Assembly (NCBI RefSeq): GCF_900312975.1
Contig: NZ_LT990039.1
Coordinates: forward strand, 2,170,001-2,234,000
Origin: Massilistercora timonensis
Lineage (GTDB): Bacteria > Bacillota > Clostridia > Lachnospirales > Lachnospiraceae
DNA length: 64,000 nt
Direction of reading: 5' to 3'
Shown here piece after piece: positions 17,775-25,492 of this stretch. Within the stretch, counting starts at the first letter, position 1, and every line of letters starts with the position of its first letter. The notes beneath the pieces are model-generated. The model did no database searches. It was not told the origin of the DNA and was given only the letters and a program-made list of their open reading frames with translations. Both the position numbers and the translations under genes were made by a program.

Positions 17775-18207
17775 CAAGAAAGCATATCACGATTATTTTA
17801 TCCTGGAGACCTTTGAGGCGGGGATCGCCTTAAGCGGAACGGAGGTCAAGTCCATCCGCATGGGGAAATGCAGTATCAAGGAGGCCTTTGTCCGCGTGGA
17901 GAAAGGGGAGGTCTTTATCTACGGAATGCACATCAGTCCTTACGAGAAGGGAAACATTTTCAATAAAGACCCACTGCGGGTGAGGAAGCTTCTGCTGCAC
18001 CGGTCCGAGATCAACAAGCTTCTGGGGAAGACCAAGGAGCAGGGGATCACCATTATGCCGCTGAAGGTCTATCTCAAGGGGAGCCTTGTGAAGGTGGAGA
18101 TCGGGCTTGCCAGGGGCAAGAAGCTCTACGACAAGCGGCAGGATATCGCCAAGAAGGATCAGAAGCGGGAAGCGCAAAGAGAGTTCAAGATCCGTAATTT
18201 CGGTTAG
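17737..18207 (+). CDS. smpB: SsrA-binding protein SmpB
   Basis: A 156-residue tmRNA-binding protein of normal length. Signatures: [21 protein letters not shown] at the start, [21 protein letters not shown], and the basic C-tail [20 protein letters not shown]. It brings tmRNA to stalled ribosomes. Start 17737 has AAGGAGAGTTGGAGG before it, inside the 3' end of rnr; the 38-base overlap is in a different frame and suggests tight coupling of both products. Confidence 0.95.
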   Translation: MAKTTNVKLVANNKKAYHDYFILETFEAGIALSGTEVKSIRMGKCSIKEAFVRVEKGEVFIYGMHISPYEKGNIFNKDPLRVRKLLLHRSEINKLLGKTKEQGITIMPLKVYLKGSLVKVEIGLARGKKLYDKRQDIAKKDQKREAQREFKIRNFG

Positions 18208-18235
18208 AACTATAAGGCGGACAGGAGGAAGACAG

Positions 18236-18481
18236 ATGGTACCCACAAGAAAAGAAGATTTAAGAAAGCTGGTGACTGAGACTACAGTGGACGTGTATGA
18301 GGAACTGACGCCTCAGCTGATCCAGCTGATCGAGAAGACCCACCATGATGATTCCCTTACTCAGGCCCAGAAGCAGGATGAGATCTCCCTGCACATGTTG
18401 GGATATGTGAAGTCCTGCACCAACGAGATCATCGTGGAAGTGCTGGCAGAGATCCTGGGGCTGGAGGATGAAGAGAAATAG
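18236..18481 (+). CDS. Small conserved protein of unknown function
   Basis: An 81-residue acidic, helical protein (MVPTRKEDLRKLVTETTVDV). It has no membrane segment or metal motif. AGGAGG at 18223-18228 gives a clear start, 28 bases after smpB, and codon use matches the neighbours, so it is likely a real last gene of the rnr-smpB run. Much of the chain consists of predicted amphipathic helix (LTPQLIQLIEKTHHDD). I do not recognise a family. Confidence 0.75.
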   Translation: MVPTRKEDLRKLVTETTVDVYEELTPQLIQLIEKTHHDDSLTQAQKQDEISLHMLGYVKSCTNEIIVEVLAEILGLEDEEK

Positions 18482-18506
18482 ATCCGATTGAAAAAGGGCA
18501 GGAGAT

Positions 18507-18542
18507 TCCCGGCTGTTTCGTGTTGAACGGCCGGGATTTTTT
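18507..18542 (+). terminator. Terminator after the smpB run
   Basis: TCCCGGC at 18507-18513 pairs with GCCGGGA at 18530-18536, followed by TTTTTT. Confidence 0.75.
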
Positions 18543-18556
18543 GCGTCCGGAAAAAA

Positions 18557-18661
18557 TGACAAAAAAAGTTGTCAAAAAGGTGTTGACAAATAAAGTTGTC
18601 AATGGTATTCTGATGATGACAAGAAAAGTTGTCAAAATGAAAAGAATAATTGTCATGACAA
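18557..18661. promoter_or_regulatory. Three identical-architecture operators plus an inverted fourth box
   Basis: TGACAA-N6-TTGTCA occurs exactly three times (18557-18574, 18584-18601, 18617-18634), with N6 of AAAAAG, ATAAAG and GAAAAG. A reversed version TTGTCATGACAA is at 18650-18661. Start-to-start distances are 27 and 33 bases. The array covers the promoter of the XRE gene that follows, so I infer binding by that regulator and autoregulation. Confidence 0.8.
18583..18611 (+). promoter_or_regulatory. Promoter of the XRE-DUF3169 operon
   Basis: A perfect TTGACA at 18583-18588 and TATTCT at 18606-18611 with 17 bases between. The -35 box is part of the second operator, and operators one and three flank the core promoter, an arrangement suited to repression. 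Confidence 0.75.
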
Positions 18662-18677
18662 GCAAGGAGAGGTGCAT

Positions 18678-18884
18678 ATGGGACTTAAGAATCGCGTAAA
18701 AGAGCACCGGGCCAGGATGGATGTGAACCAGTCTCAGCTGGGCAAGCTGGCGGGCGTATCCCGGCAGACCATCAGCCTTATTGAGCGGGGGGACTATTCC
18801 CCGTCGGTGGCGCTGGCGCTGAAGTTAGCCAGGATCTTTGAGGTTCCGGTGGAAGAGATATTTGAGCTTGAGGAGGATGAGTAA
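18678..18884 (+). CDS. Small XRE-family transcriptional regulator
   Basis: A 68-residue protein that is almost only a lambda-repressor-like HTH: LKNRVKEHRARMDVNQSQLG, then VSRQTISLIERGDYSPS and LKLARIFEVPVEEIF. This is the short YgzD/Cro-like type often paired with a membrane protein. AAGGAGAGG lies 5-8 bases before ATG 18678. The operator array upstream suggests it represses itself and the next gene, which starts one base after its stop. The inducing signal is unknown. Confidence 0.92.
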   Translation: MGLKNRVKEHRARMDVNQSQLGKLAGVSRQTISLIERGDYSPSVALALKLARIFEVPVEEIFELEEDE

Positions 18885-18885
18885 C

Positions 18886-19665
18886 ATGACAGAGAAGAGA
18901 GTAGAGAAGAAGATGAATTCCTATTTGAAGATGATCCTGATGATGTGCCTGGGCGGCGCTATCGGAGCGGTGTTCGGAGTGGGTCTGGTCCTGTACGAAG
19001 ACGGGATGGCAGGCATGCTGCAGGCATTTTCCGGCTGGATGAGAGCTTATGTGGTGCCGATCCTGTGGGTGTTCGTGGCGGCTTCCCTGGTTGTAAGCAT
19101 TGTATGCTATCGAAAGGCAGAAAGCTATGTACAGAAGATGGATGAAGAGGACGATTCCCTGATGGAAGAACTGGACCAGAGATACGAAGCCTGGAGTTCC
19201 GCAGGGATGCTGGCAAGCAGCGTGCTGATGTGCCTTTCCATGGTGATCTTCGCCTTCGGGTTCCCGGTCACTGAAGAAGAGGCGGCCTACCAGCGGCTGG
19301 GTATGACGGTGATCCCCTTCCTGGCCACAGTGCTGGTCTGCGTCATGTATCAGATCGCGGCGGTGAAGCAGCTTCGCAGGAAAGATCCCTCCAAGAAGGG
19401 AGACGCGTCGGATCTGCATTTTGAGAAAGAATGGATCGAGAGCTGCGACGAGGCAGAACGGATGGTGATCTATAAGTCCAGCTACAAGGCCTTCACCATG
19501 ATGAAGACACTTCTGATGATCTTGCTGACGATCGCCATGCTGGGACAGCTCTCCTTTGGGACCGGTATGACAGCAGTAGTGCTGCTGGCGTTGGCCAACA
19601 TCATCATGCTGAGCGTCTATTCCGCCTATTCCATGAAGTTTCAGAAGACGAAATTCGCAGATTAA
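18886..19665 (+). CDS. DUF3169-like six-helix membrane protein
   Basis: A 259-residue protein with six hydrophobic helices in three pairs (about 10-30, 45-67, 105-123, 131-152, 207-225, 228-248) and charged loops, matching the DUF3169 family that Firmicutes encode behind small XRE regulators. A cytoplasmic stretch with DEEDDSLMEELDQRYEAWSS lies between helix two and three. Function unknown; the pair resembles systems in which the membrane protein is made only when the regulator is relieved. It starts one base after the regulator stop and thus is translationally coupled. Family assignment is by topology and context, not by motif. Confidence 0.75.
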   Translation: MTEKRVEKKMNSYLKMILMMCLGGAIGAVFGVGLVLYEDGMAGMLQAFSGWMRAYVVPILWVFVAASLVVSIVCYRKAESYVQKMDEEDDSLMEELDQRYEAWSSAGMLASSVLMCLSMVIFAFGFPVTEEEAAYQRLGMTVIPFLATVLVCVMYQIAAVKQLRRKDPSKKGDASDLHFEKEWIESCDEAERMVIYKSSYKAFTMMKTLLMILLTIAMLGQLSFGTGMTAVVLLALANIIMLSVYSAYSMKFQKTKFAD

Positions 19666-19672
19666 TCAAAAA

Positions 19673-19746
19673 GGGACAGGGTATTTTCAATCTGGGACGT
19701 AGTATTTTCGAAAATACCCCGTCCCAGATTGAAAATACCCTGTCCC
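19673..19746. repeat. 74-bp near-perfect palindrome (REP/MITE-like)
   Basis: Two 27-base arms (19673-19699 and 19720-19746) are perfectly complementary, starting GGGACAGGG and ending CCCTGTCCC. Inside lies another palindrome GTATTTTC-GAAAATAC (19702-19717), with only TA opposite CC unpaired. It follows the DUF3169 stop by 7 bases and could act as terminator, but no T-run follows. Its length and GGGAC ends fit a dispersed REP or MITE element. Confidence 0.75.
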
Positions 19747-19750
19747 CATA

Positions 19751-19779
19751 TTGACAGACTGAAAGATCAGTGGTAAATT
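19751..19779 (+). promoter_or_regulatory. Promoter for the Rpn-family gene
   Basis: TTGACA at 19751-19756 and TAAATT at 19774-19779, 17-base spacer. The 187-base leader to the next ATG holds no gene I can support. Confidence 0.55.
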
Positions 19780-19966
19780 TGCCATAACAAAAGCATTTAC
19801 ATTTCTAGCTGTTCACTTCTTGGCGGCGTCTGCCGCATCGAACATTCAGACAGGATCTGTCAGAAGAAATCTCAATGCTTTGTATCCCAATCAAACATCG
19901 CAGAGAGGTTTCGCGGAAGAAGACAGATGCCTCCTGCGGACATTTCATTTCAAAGGAGGAAACTGG

Positions 19967-20890
19967 ATGGAAAAGAAACCGAACCGCCTGTATAAGGCAC
20001 GCTTATTTGTCATGATTTTCGAGGACAAGAGGAAACTGCTGGAACTGTATAATGCCATCAGTGGGAAACACTATGAGGATCCGGAACTTCTGGAGATCAA
20101 CACCCTGGAGAATGCCATCTATATGTCCATGAAGAATGACTTGTCATTCCTTATTGACGCTCAGCTTTCCCTGTATGAACATCAGTCTACTTACAGTCCC
20201 AACCTGTCGCTGCGTTTTTTCTTTTACTTGTCGGACATGTTCTCAGGGATGACGATGGACGCCAACCTGTACGGGACAAAGCGGGTAGTATTGCCAGTCC
20301 CCAGGTTTATAGTCTTCTACAATGGGGAGGCGGATCAGCCAGACCGGCAGATCCTGAAGCTTTCTGATCTGTACACGGTGAAGGAAGAAGAACCTATGCT
20401 GGATCTGAAGGTGCTGGTGCTGAACGTGAACCAGGGACATAATCCGGAGTTGATGGAAGCCTGCCATACCTTGTGGGAATACGCAGAGTATACAGGGCGG
20501 GTGAGGAAGTACGCCAAAGAACAGCCTATCGCGGAAGCAGTGGAGCGGGCCATAACAGAATGTATCCAGGAGGGGATCCTGAAGGAGTTCTTGGAGAAGA
20601 ATCGCAGGGAGGCGAAGAACGTGAGTATCTATGAATATGACCAGGAGAAACATATCCGGCAGGAGCGGGAGGAAGCCTGGGAGGCTGGAGAGAAGGCTGG
20701 CTGGGAAGCCGGAAGAGAAGCTGGGGAGAAGACTGGAAGAGAAGCCGGAGAGAGGGCTGGTCAGATAAATAAATTGCAGGAGCAGATCCGGAAGAAGCTG
20801 GCCAAGGGGAAGACCATCCCGGAGATCGCGGAAGCTCTGGAGGAGGATGAAGACACCATCCGAAAGTTGATAGAGGAGATGGGGATTTAA
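19967..20890 (+). CDS. Rpn-family recombination-promoting nuclease / putative transposase (PD-(D/E)XK)
   Basis: A 307-residue member of the Rpn (YhgA-like, PDDEXK transposase) group common in Lachnospiraceae. N-terminal part: [20 protein letters not shown], then [19 protein letters not shown], where the nuclease core lies, and [18 protein letters not shown]. Residues about 240-275 are a tandem repeat of AG-x-E-AG units ([19 protein letters not shown]), and the end has an HTH-like [20 protein letters not shown]. coli Rpn proteins are DNA endonucleases that promote recombination, recently linked to phage defence and variable-length toxins. AAAGGAGG precedes ATG 19967; the frame upstream to 19820 lacks a site. 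Its stop overlaps the xpt stop by four bases. Confidence 0.82.
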   Translation: MEKKPNRLYKARLFVMIFEDKRKLLELYNAISGKHYEDPELLEINTLENAIYMSMKNDLSFLIDAQLSLYEHQSTYSPNLSLRFFFYLSDMFSGMTMDANLYGTKRVVLPVPRFIVFYNGEADQPDRQILKLSDLYTVKEEEPMLDLKVLVLNVNQGHNPELMEACHTLWEYAEYTGRVRKYAKEQPIAEAVERAITECIQEGILKEFLEKNRREAKNVSIYEYDQEKHIRQEREEAWEAGEKAGWEAGREAGEKTGREAGERAGQINKLQEQIRKKLAKGKTIPEIAEALEEDEDTIRKLIEEMGI

Positions 20891-21459
20891 TCTTCCAACT
20901 GAATTTCTGTATCTGTCATGGCGGAGATCACGGCCAGGGATTCCAGGTGGATCCCCTGTTCCCGGATCAGCTGTCCGCCTTGCTGGAACCCTTTTTCAAT
21001 CACAATGCCGGCGCCTTCGATGGAGGCTCCGGCTTTCTTTATGATGTCGATAAGCCCCATGAGAGCGCAGCCGTTGGCCAGAAAGTCGTCGATGATCAGG
21101 ACATGGTCATCAGGGCCCAGGAACTTCCTGGACAGGATCACGTCGTAAACCTTCTGATGGGTGAAGGACTGCACTTTGGTGTGGTATACATCCCCGTCGA
21201 TATTGATACTCTGGGCCTTCTTGGCAAATACTACAGGCACGTGGAAATATTGCGCCGTAATGCAGGCGATGCCGATGCCGGAAGCCTCGATGGTCAGGAT
21301 CTTGGTGATCTTGTCCGAGGGGAAGCGGCGGCGGAATTCCTTTCCGATCTCATTGATCAGGCCAATATCCATCTGGTGGTTGAGAAAGCTGTCCACCTTC
21401 AGTACATTTCCCGGCTTTACGATGCCGTCTCTTCGAATACGTTCTTTCAAAAGTTCCAT
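20887..21459 (-). CDS. xpt: Xanthine phosphoribosyltransferase
   Basis: A 190-residue purine salvage enzyme that makes XMP from xanthine and PRPP in the cytoplasm. It begins [25 protein letters not shown] as in other Xpt; the PRPP-binding loop is [14 protein letters not shown] and the lid region includes [20 protein letters not shown]. Length is normal. In Bacillus xpt is preceded by a guanine riboswitch, but here the start is only about 33 bases from the -10 box, so there is no space for one. GAGAGGAATG is the ribosome site. Confidence 0.95.
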   Translation of the reverse strand: MELLKERIRRDGIVKPGNVLKVDSFLNHQMDIGLINEIGKEFRRRFPSDKITKILTIEASGIGIACITAQYFHVPVVFAKKAQSINIDGDVYHTKVQSFTHQKVYDVILSRKFLGPDDHVLIIDDFLANGCALMGLIDIIKKAGASIEGAGIVIEKGFQQGGQLIREQGIHLESLAVISAMTDTEIQLED

Positions 21460-21491
21460 AATTTCATTCCTCTCTGGTTATCCTATTCTCT

Positions 21492-21520
21492 ATAGTACTT
21501 CCCCCGTGCGGGTTTTTCAA
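21492..21520 (-). promoter_or_regulatory. Promoter of xpt
   Basis: On the minus strand TTGAAA (21520-21515) and TACTAT (21497-21492) with a 17-base spacer. Confidence 0.6.
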
Positions 21521-21549
21521 TAGACAAACAGAGGGAAATCGGGTAAAAT
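21521..21549 (+). promoter_or_regulatory. Promoter of yihY
   Basis: TAGACA at 21521-21526 and TAAAAT at 21544-21549, spacer 17. It abuts the xpt promoter, so the two -35 boxes are back to back with no space between. Confidence 0.55.
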
Positions 21550-21573
21550 AAAGGGAATAGCAGGAGAGAAGTT

Positions 21574-22434
21574 ATGAAAAGGATCAAGGAAATCTATCAA
21601 AAGTGCATACGGTTCTCCACCCAGGTGGGGGAGGATCATGTGGGAGCCTACGCGGCACAGTCCGCGTTTTTCTTCATGCTCAGTATGATCCCCATCATCC
21701 TGCTCCTCCTTATGCTGGTGCGCTATACGCCGGTGACAAAGGCGGACGTGATGACGGCGGTGATCCAGGTGTTCCCAAGATCTGTGGATTCTCTGATCAC
21801 ATCCATTGTAAATCAGGTTTACAACCAGTCCATGGGCGTCATCCCTGTAACGGTGATCGTAGCCCTCTGGTCGGCGGGAAAAGGAGTGTTGGCTGTTACC
21901 TCCGGCCTGAACTGTGTCTATGAATGTCCGGAGACCAGAAATTACGTGTTCCTGCGGGTGCGGGCCACGCTGTACACCCTGATGTTCCTGTTGGTGATCG
22001 TGTCCCTTCTGATCCTGTCCGTCTTCGGAAACACTTTGAATCTTTTTATCGCGGATCATATTCCCTTTATGACTTCCCTGGCGGACTGGCTGATCCAGGC
22101 CCGGATCTTTATCACGCCGTCGCTTCTGGTGGTGTTCTCTCTCCTGATCTACAAGTTCCTTCCCAACCGGAGGGACAAATTCCGCAAGCAGATCCCGGGA
22201 GCGGTCTTCACAGCCCTGGGGTGGATGGCGATCTCCTGGATCTTCTCCGTATATGTAGACGTGTTCCAGAGCTTCTCCAGTATGTACGGGAGCCTGACCA
22301 CCATCGTGCTGATCATGCTGTGGATGTATTTCTGCATGTACAGTATCCTGCTGGGAGGGGAACTGAATATAGAAATGTATGACAAATTATTTACCGGAAA
22401 AAGAGACAAGAAGGAGAGGACAGAAGAGGAATGA
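21574..22434 (+). CDS. yihY: YihY/BrkB family membrane protein
   Basis: A 286-residue membrane protein with about six helices. The family pattern is seen as HVGAYAAQSAFFFMLSMIPI at the first helix, LWSAGKGVLAVTSGLNCVYE in the middle and MYGSLTTIVLIMLWMYFCMY near the C-terminus. Once called ribonuclease BN in error; its role is unknown, possibly envelope or lipid related. GGAGAGAAGTT precedes ATG. The stop overlaps the next ATG (ATGA), so it is coupled with the HAD protein. Confidence 0.9.
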   Translation: MKRIKEIYQKCIRFSTQVGEDHVGAYAAQSAFFFMLSMIPIILLLLMLVRYTPVTKADVMTAVIQVFPRSVDSLITSIVNQVYNQSMGVIPVTVIVALWSAGKGVLAVTSGLNCVYECPETRNYVFLRVRATLYTLMFLLVIVSLLILSVFGNTLNLFIADHIPFMTSLADWLIQARIFITPSLLVVFSLLIYKFLPNRRDKFRKQIPGAVFTALGWMAISWIFSVYVDVFQSFSSMYGSLTTIVLIMLWMYFCMYSILLGGELNIEMYDKLFTGKRDKKERTEEE

Positions 22435-22898
22435 AGATTGAGATACCAGGCTACAAAGAATTAGACTTGAATTATCTGGTGCTGGATTACAACGGGACCA
22501 TTGCCATGGGCGGGGAGATCAAGGAATCGGTAAAGGAACGGATCTGCCGCTTGGCCCAGGAGTTTGAGATCGTGGTCCTGACCGCGGATACCTACGGAAC
22601 GGCCAGAGAGGCCTGCAAGGATCTGCCGGTGCGGATCGAAACCTTCCCTAACGACAATGCCCTTCCGGCCAAGATGGCAGTGGTGGAGGAGCTGGGCTTA
22701 TCTTCCTGCGTAGCCATTGGAAACGGAAGAAATGACAAGCTGATGCTGCGGGCCAGCGCCCTGGCCATCGCGGTGCTGGAGCAAGAGGGAATGTGCAGCC
22801 GGCTTCTGGGCGAGGCGGACGTGTGCACCAGGAGTATCGAGGACGCCCTGGATCTGCTGCTGTACCCGGTGCGGCTGGTGGCCACACTGCGAGGATAA
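22431..22898 (+). CDS. HAD-type soluble P-type-ATPase-like phosphatase domain protein
   Basis: A 155-residue single HAD domain. Motif I is VLDYNGTIA (Asp19), where the usual second Asp of DxD is Asn, as in the COG4087 soluble P-type ATPase-like group; motif II is LTADTYGT and the last motif is AIGNGRNDKLML. Substrate unknown. Loss of the acid/base Asp suggests slow or non-classical phosphatase activity, but this is the norm in its group. The gene starts within the yihY stop codon and ends before a strong terminator. Confidence 0.82.
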   Translation: MKIEIPGYKELDLNYLVLDYNGTIAMGGEIKESVKERICRLAQEFEIVVLTADTYGTAREACKDLPVRIETFPNDNALPAKMAVVEELGLSSCVAIGNGRNDKLMLRASALAIAVLEQEGMCSRLLGEADVCTRSIEDALDLLLYPVRLVATLRG

Positions 22899-22907
22899 AG
22901 GGAAATG

Positions 22908-22934
22908 GAACGGCTTTTGAGCCGTTCTTTTTTT
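22908..22934 (+). terminator. Terminator after the HAD gene
   Basis: GAACGGCT at 22908-22915 pairs with AGCCGTTC at 22920-22927, followed by seven T. Confidence 0.9.
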
Positions 22935-22972
22935 ACGCCTTGGGAATTTGCAAAGATTTATCATAAAAATAG

Positions 22973-23000
22973 TTGACTTTAAATTTAGTATATGTATAAT
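22973..23000 (+). promoter_or_regulatory. Promoter of the XRE-cupin/potABCD operon
   Basis: TTGACT at 22973-22978 and a perfect TATAAT at 22995-23000, spacer 16. Confidence 0.7.
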
Positions 23001-23048
23001 AAAGAAGGACAAAACAAAATGTTTAGTAACTGTAAGGGACGGAAGCAT

Positions 23049-23597
23049 ATGAACATAGAGGAAAATATCGGAAATAAGATCCGAAATCTTCGAAATCAGA
23101 ATGGCCTGACCCAGGAAGAACTTGCAGACAGAACAGAGCTTACAAAGGGCTTTATCTCCCAGTTGGAACGGGGCCTCACGGCGCCGTCCATTTCTACGTT
23201 AATGGACATTGTAGAGTGCCTGGGGACCAATCTGGCGGAGTTTTTTCAGGAGGAAAGTGAGCAGCCTGTAGTCTACCCCAAAGAAGACTATTTTGAGAAG
23301 ACAGACGAGGACGGCAACCGGATCGAATGGCTGGTGGCCTCGGCCCAGAGCCGGAGTATGGAGCCTATCCTGGTGCGGATCCAGCCCGGCCAGTCCATGC
23401 CGGTGGACAAGCCCCACGAGGGGGAGGAGTTCGGCTATGTGCTGGAAGGGAAGATCAACGTACATTACGGAAGAAATGTGTACACGGTGAGAAAGGGAGA
23501 TTCCTTTATCTTTGCCGCCAATAAGAAACATAAGATAAGCTCGGCCTGTGCAAAGGTGTCCACGGTCCTGTGGATCAGCACCCCGCCAAGCTTCTAA
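23049..23597 (+). CDS. XRE-cupin transcriptional regulator (PuuR-like) of the pot operon
   Basis: A 182-residue regulator: HTH at residues 5-60 (IRNLRNQNGLTQEELADRTE, then GFISQLERGLTAPSISTL) and a cupin at about 110-178 (GQSMPVDKPHEGEEFGYVLE, then IFAANKKHKISS). Such regulators sense a small ligand in the cupin pocket. Directly before potABCD, this one probably senses polyamines or cell status and controls the operon. Start ATG 23049 follows AAGGGACGGAAG; the open frame goes 19 codons further up without a site. potA starts 10 bases after its stop. Confidence 0.93.
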   Translation: MNIEENIGNKIRNLRNQNGLTQEELADRTELTKGFISQLERGLTAPSISTLMDIVECLGTNLAEFFQEESEQPVVYPKEDYFEKTDEDGNRIEWLVASAQSRSMEPILVRIQPGQSMPVDKPHEGEEFGYVLEGKINVHYGRNVYTVRKGDSFIFAANKKHKISSACAKVSTVLWISTPPSF

Positions 23598-23607
23598 GGA
23601 GGAACGT

Positions 23608-24681
23608 ATGCAGGAGGTTATTTTGGAGCTGGACGGGATCAGCAAGACCTTTGACGACAAGAAGGTGCTGAACTCCTTCAGCCTTGAGATCAAGAGAAAT
23701 GAATTCATCACCCTGCTGGGGCCGTCCGGCTGCGGCAAATCCACCACGCTGCGGATCATCGGAGGTTTCGAGAAGCCGGATGAGGGCAGGGTGCTTTTTG
23801 ACGGCAAGGATATCACCAATCTGACGCCGGATAAACGGAATGTAAATACGGTATTCCAGAAATATTCTCTGTTCCCCCATATGAATGTGGAGGAGAACAT
23901 CGCTTTCGGTCTGAAGCTGAAGAAGAAGAGCCAGCAGTATGTGAAGGATAAGATTGCCTACGCTCTGAAGCTGGTAAATATGGAAGGCTATGAGAAGCGC
24001 AGCCCCATGTCGCTGTCCGGCGGGCAGCAGCAGCGGGTGGCCATTGCCCGGGCTATCGTCAACGAGCCCAAGGTGCTGCTTCTGGACGAGCCCCTGGGGG
24101 CTCTGGACTTGAAGCTGCGCCACGATATGCAGCGGGAGCTGATCAAGATCAAGAAGGAAGTGGGGATCACCTTCGTCTATGTGACCCACGACCAGGAGGA
24201 AGCCCTTACCATGTCCGACCGGATCATTGTCATGAACAAGGGCATCATCCAGCAGATCGGCACATCCAAGAGCATTTACGATGAACCCCAGAACGCCTTT
24301 GTGGCCGACTTTATCGGGGACAGCAACATCATCGACGGGATCATGCGCCGGGACTGCCTGGTAGAGATCCAGGGGGTGGAGATCCCCTGTGTGGATGTGG
24401 GATTTGGAAAAGACGAGCTGGTGGATGTGGTCATCCGGCCGGAGGATCTGGTCATCGTGCGCCCGGAAGAAGGATATCTGCAGGGGACGGTAGTCTCCAT
24501 CATCTTCAAGGGAGCGGTCTATGAGATCAAGGTCCAGGTGGGAGATTACGAGTGGATGATCGAGAGTGTGAATCCGGCGCAGGTAGGTGTCCCAGTGGGC
24601 CTTACCATCCTGCCGGACAATATCCAGATCATGCATAAGCCTCATTCGGAGGACGCGGAGGTCATAAGAGAAGATGAATAA
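23608..24681 (+). CDS. potA: Spermidine/putrescine ABC transporter, ATP-binding protein
   Basis: A 357-residue ATPase. Walker A is GPSGCGKST, Q-loop VFQKYSLFPHM, signature LSGGQQQRVAIARA, Walker B LLLDEPLGALD, and the H-loop VYVTHDQEEALTMSD. The C-terminal TOBE domain contains VVIRPEDLVIVRPEEG. It drives polyamine import with PotB, PotC and PotD encoded next. AAGGAGG precedes ATG 23608; an open frame from 23548 overlaps the regulator and is not used. It overlaps potB by 8 bases. Confidence 0.95.
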   Translation: MQEVILELDGISKTFDDKKVLNSFSLEIKRNEFITLLGPSGCGKSTTLRIIGGFEKPDEGRVLFDGKDITNLTPDKRNVNTVFQKYSLFPHMNVEENIAFGLKLKKKSQQYVKDKIAYALKLVNMEGYEKRSPMSLSGGQQQRVAIARAIVNEPKVLLLDEPLGALDLKLRHDMQRELIKIKKEVGITFVYVTHDQEEALTMSDRIIVMNKGIIQQIGTSKSIYDEPQNAFVADFIGDSNIIDGIMRRDCLVEIQGVEIPCVDVGFGKDELVDVVIRPEDLVIVRPEEGYLQGTVVSIIFKGAVYEIKVQVGDYEWMIESVNPAQVGVPVGLTILPDNIQIMHKPHSEDAEVIREDE

Positions 24682-25492
24682 GCGGAAATGGCTGGCCACT
24701 CCTTATGCGGTGTGGGTCATCGGATTTACCGTCATCCCCATGATCCTGATCTTCCGCTATGCCCTGACTGCGCAGGAGGGCGGCTTTACAATGGAAAATA
24801 TACTGGCGATCGCGGATCCCATCCACCTGAAGGCGGTGATCTTTTCCCTGGAGATCGCGGTGGGATGTACCCTTTTATGCATCCTTTTGTCCTATCCGCT
24901 GGTGCTGGCCCTTCGGAGGCTGAACCTGGGGAAGCGGGGATTCGCCATCTTTATCATCATCCTGCCTATGTGGATGAACTTTATCCTGCGGCTTCTGGCC
25001 TGGCAGATGATCCTGTCCTCCAACGGGATTCTGAACTTCATTGTCCAGAAGCTGGGATTTGAGCCGCTGGCCCTGGCCAATACCGGGATAGCGGTGATGA
25101 TCGGCGTGGTCTATGATTTTCTGCCCTATATGGTGCTCCCCATCTACAATGCGGTGATGGAGATCGATGAGGACGTGATCGAGGCGGCCAAGGACCTGGG
25201 GGCGGGTGGATTCACCACCTTCCGCAAGGTGATCTTCCCCCTGTCTGTGCCGGGACTCTTAAGCGGGATCGTTATGGTGTTCGTTCCTTCCATGACTTCC
25301 TTCGTTGTGGCGGACATCCTGGGCGGCGGGAAGCTGCAGCTGATCGGAAATGTGATCGAGCAGGAGTTTACCAAGAGCATCAACTGGAACCTGGGCTCCG
25401 GCCTGTCTGTGTCCCTGATGATCTTCGTGCTGATCAGCATGGCCTTCACCATGAAAAATGACGTAGAAGGGAAGGGATCGACGGTATGGTAG
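24674..25492 (+). CDS. potB: Spermidine/putrescine ABC transporter permease
   Basis: A 272-residue membrane protein with about six helices and the permease EAA loop AAKDLGAGGFTTFRKVIFPLSVPG. The KRKWLATPYAVWVIGFTVIP opening fits PotB. It forms the transmembrane channel with PotC. It overlaps potA (8 bases) and potC (7 bases), a tightly coupled operon. Confidence 0.93.
   Translation: MNKRKWLATPYAVWVIGFTVIPMILIFRYALTAQEGGFTMENILAIADPIHLKAVIFSLEIAVGCTLLCILLSYPLVLALRRLNLGKRGFAIFIIILPMWMNFILRLLAWQMILSSNGILNFIVQKLGFEPLALANTGIAVMIGVVYDFLPYMVLPIYNAVMEIDEDVIEAAKDLGAGGFTTFRKVIFPLSVPGLLSGIVMVFVPSMTSFVVADILGGGKLQLIGNVIEQEFTKSINWNLGSGLSVSLMIFVLISMAFTMKNDVEGKGSTVW

Noticed and set aside
21501-21515. CCCG-TG-CGGG-TTTTT as a terminator
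   Set aside because: Four-base stem with two-base loop inside the xpt promoter spacer; more likely coincidence.
21460-21573. Possible purine riboswitch before xpt
   Set aside because: The -10 box is only about 33 bases from the start codon; there is no room for an aptamer and no conserved core.
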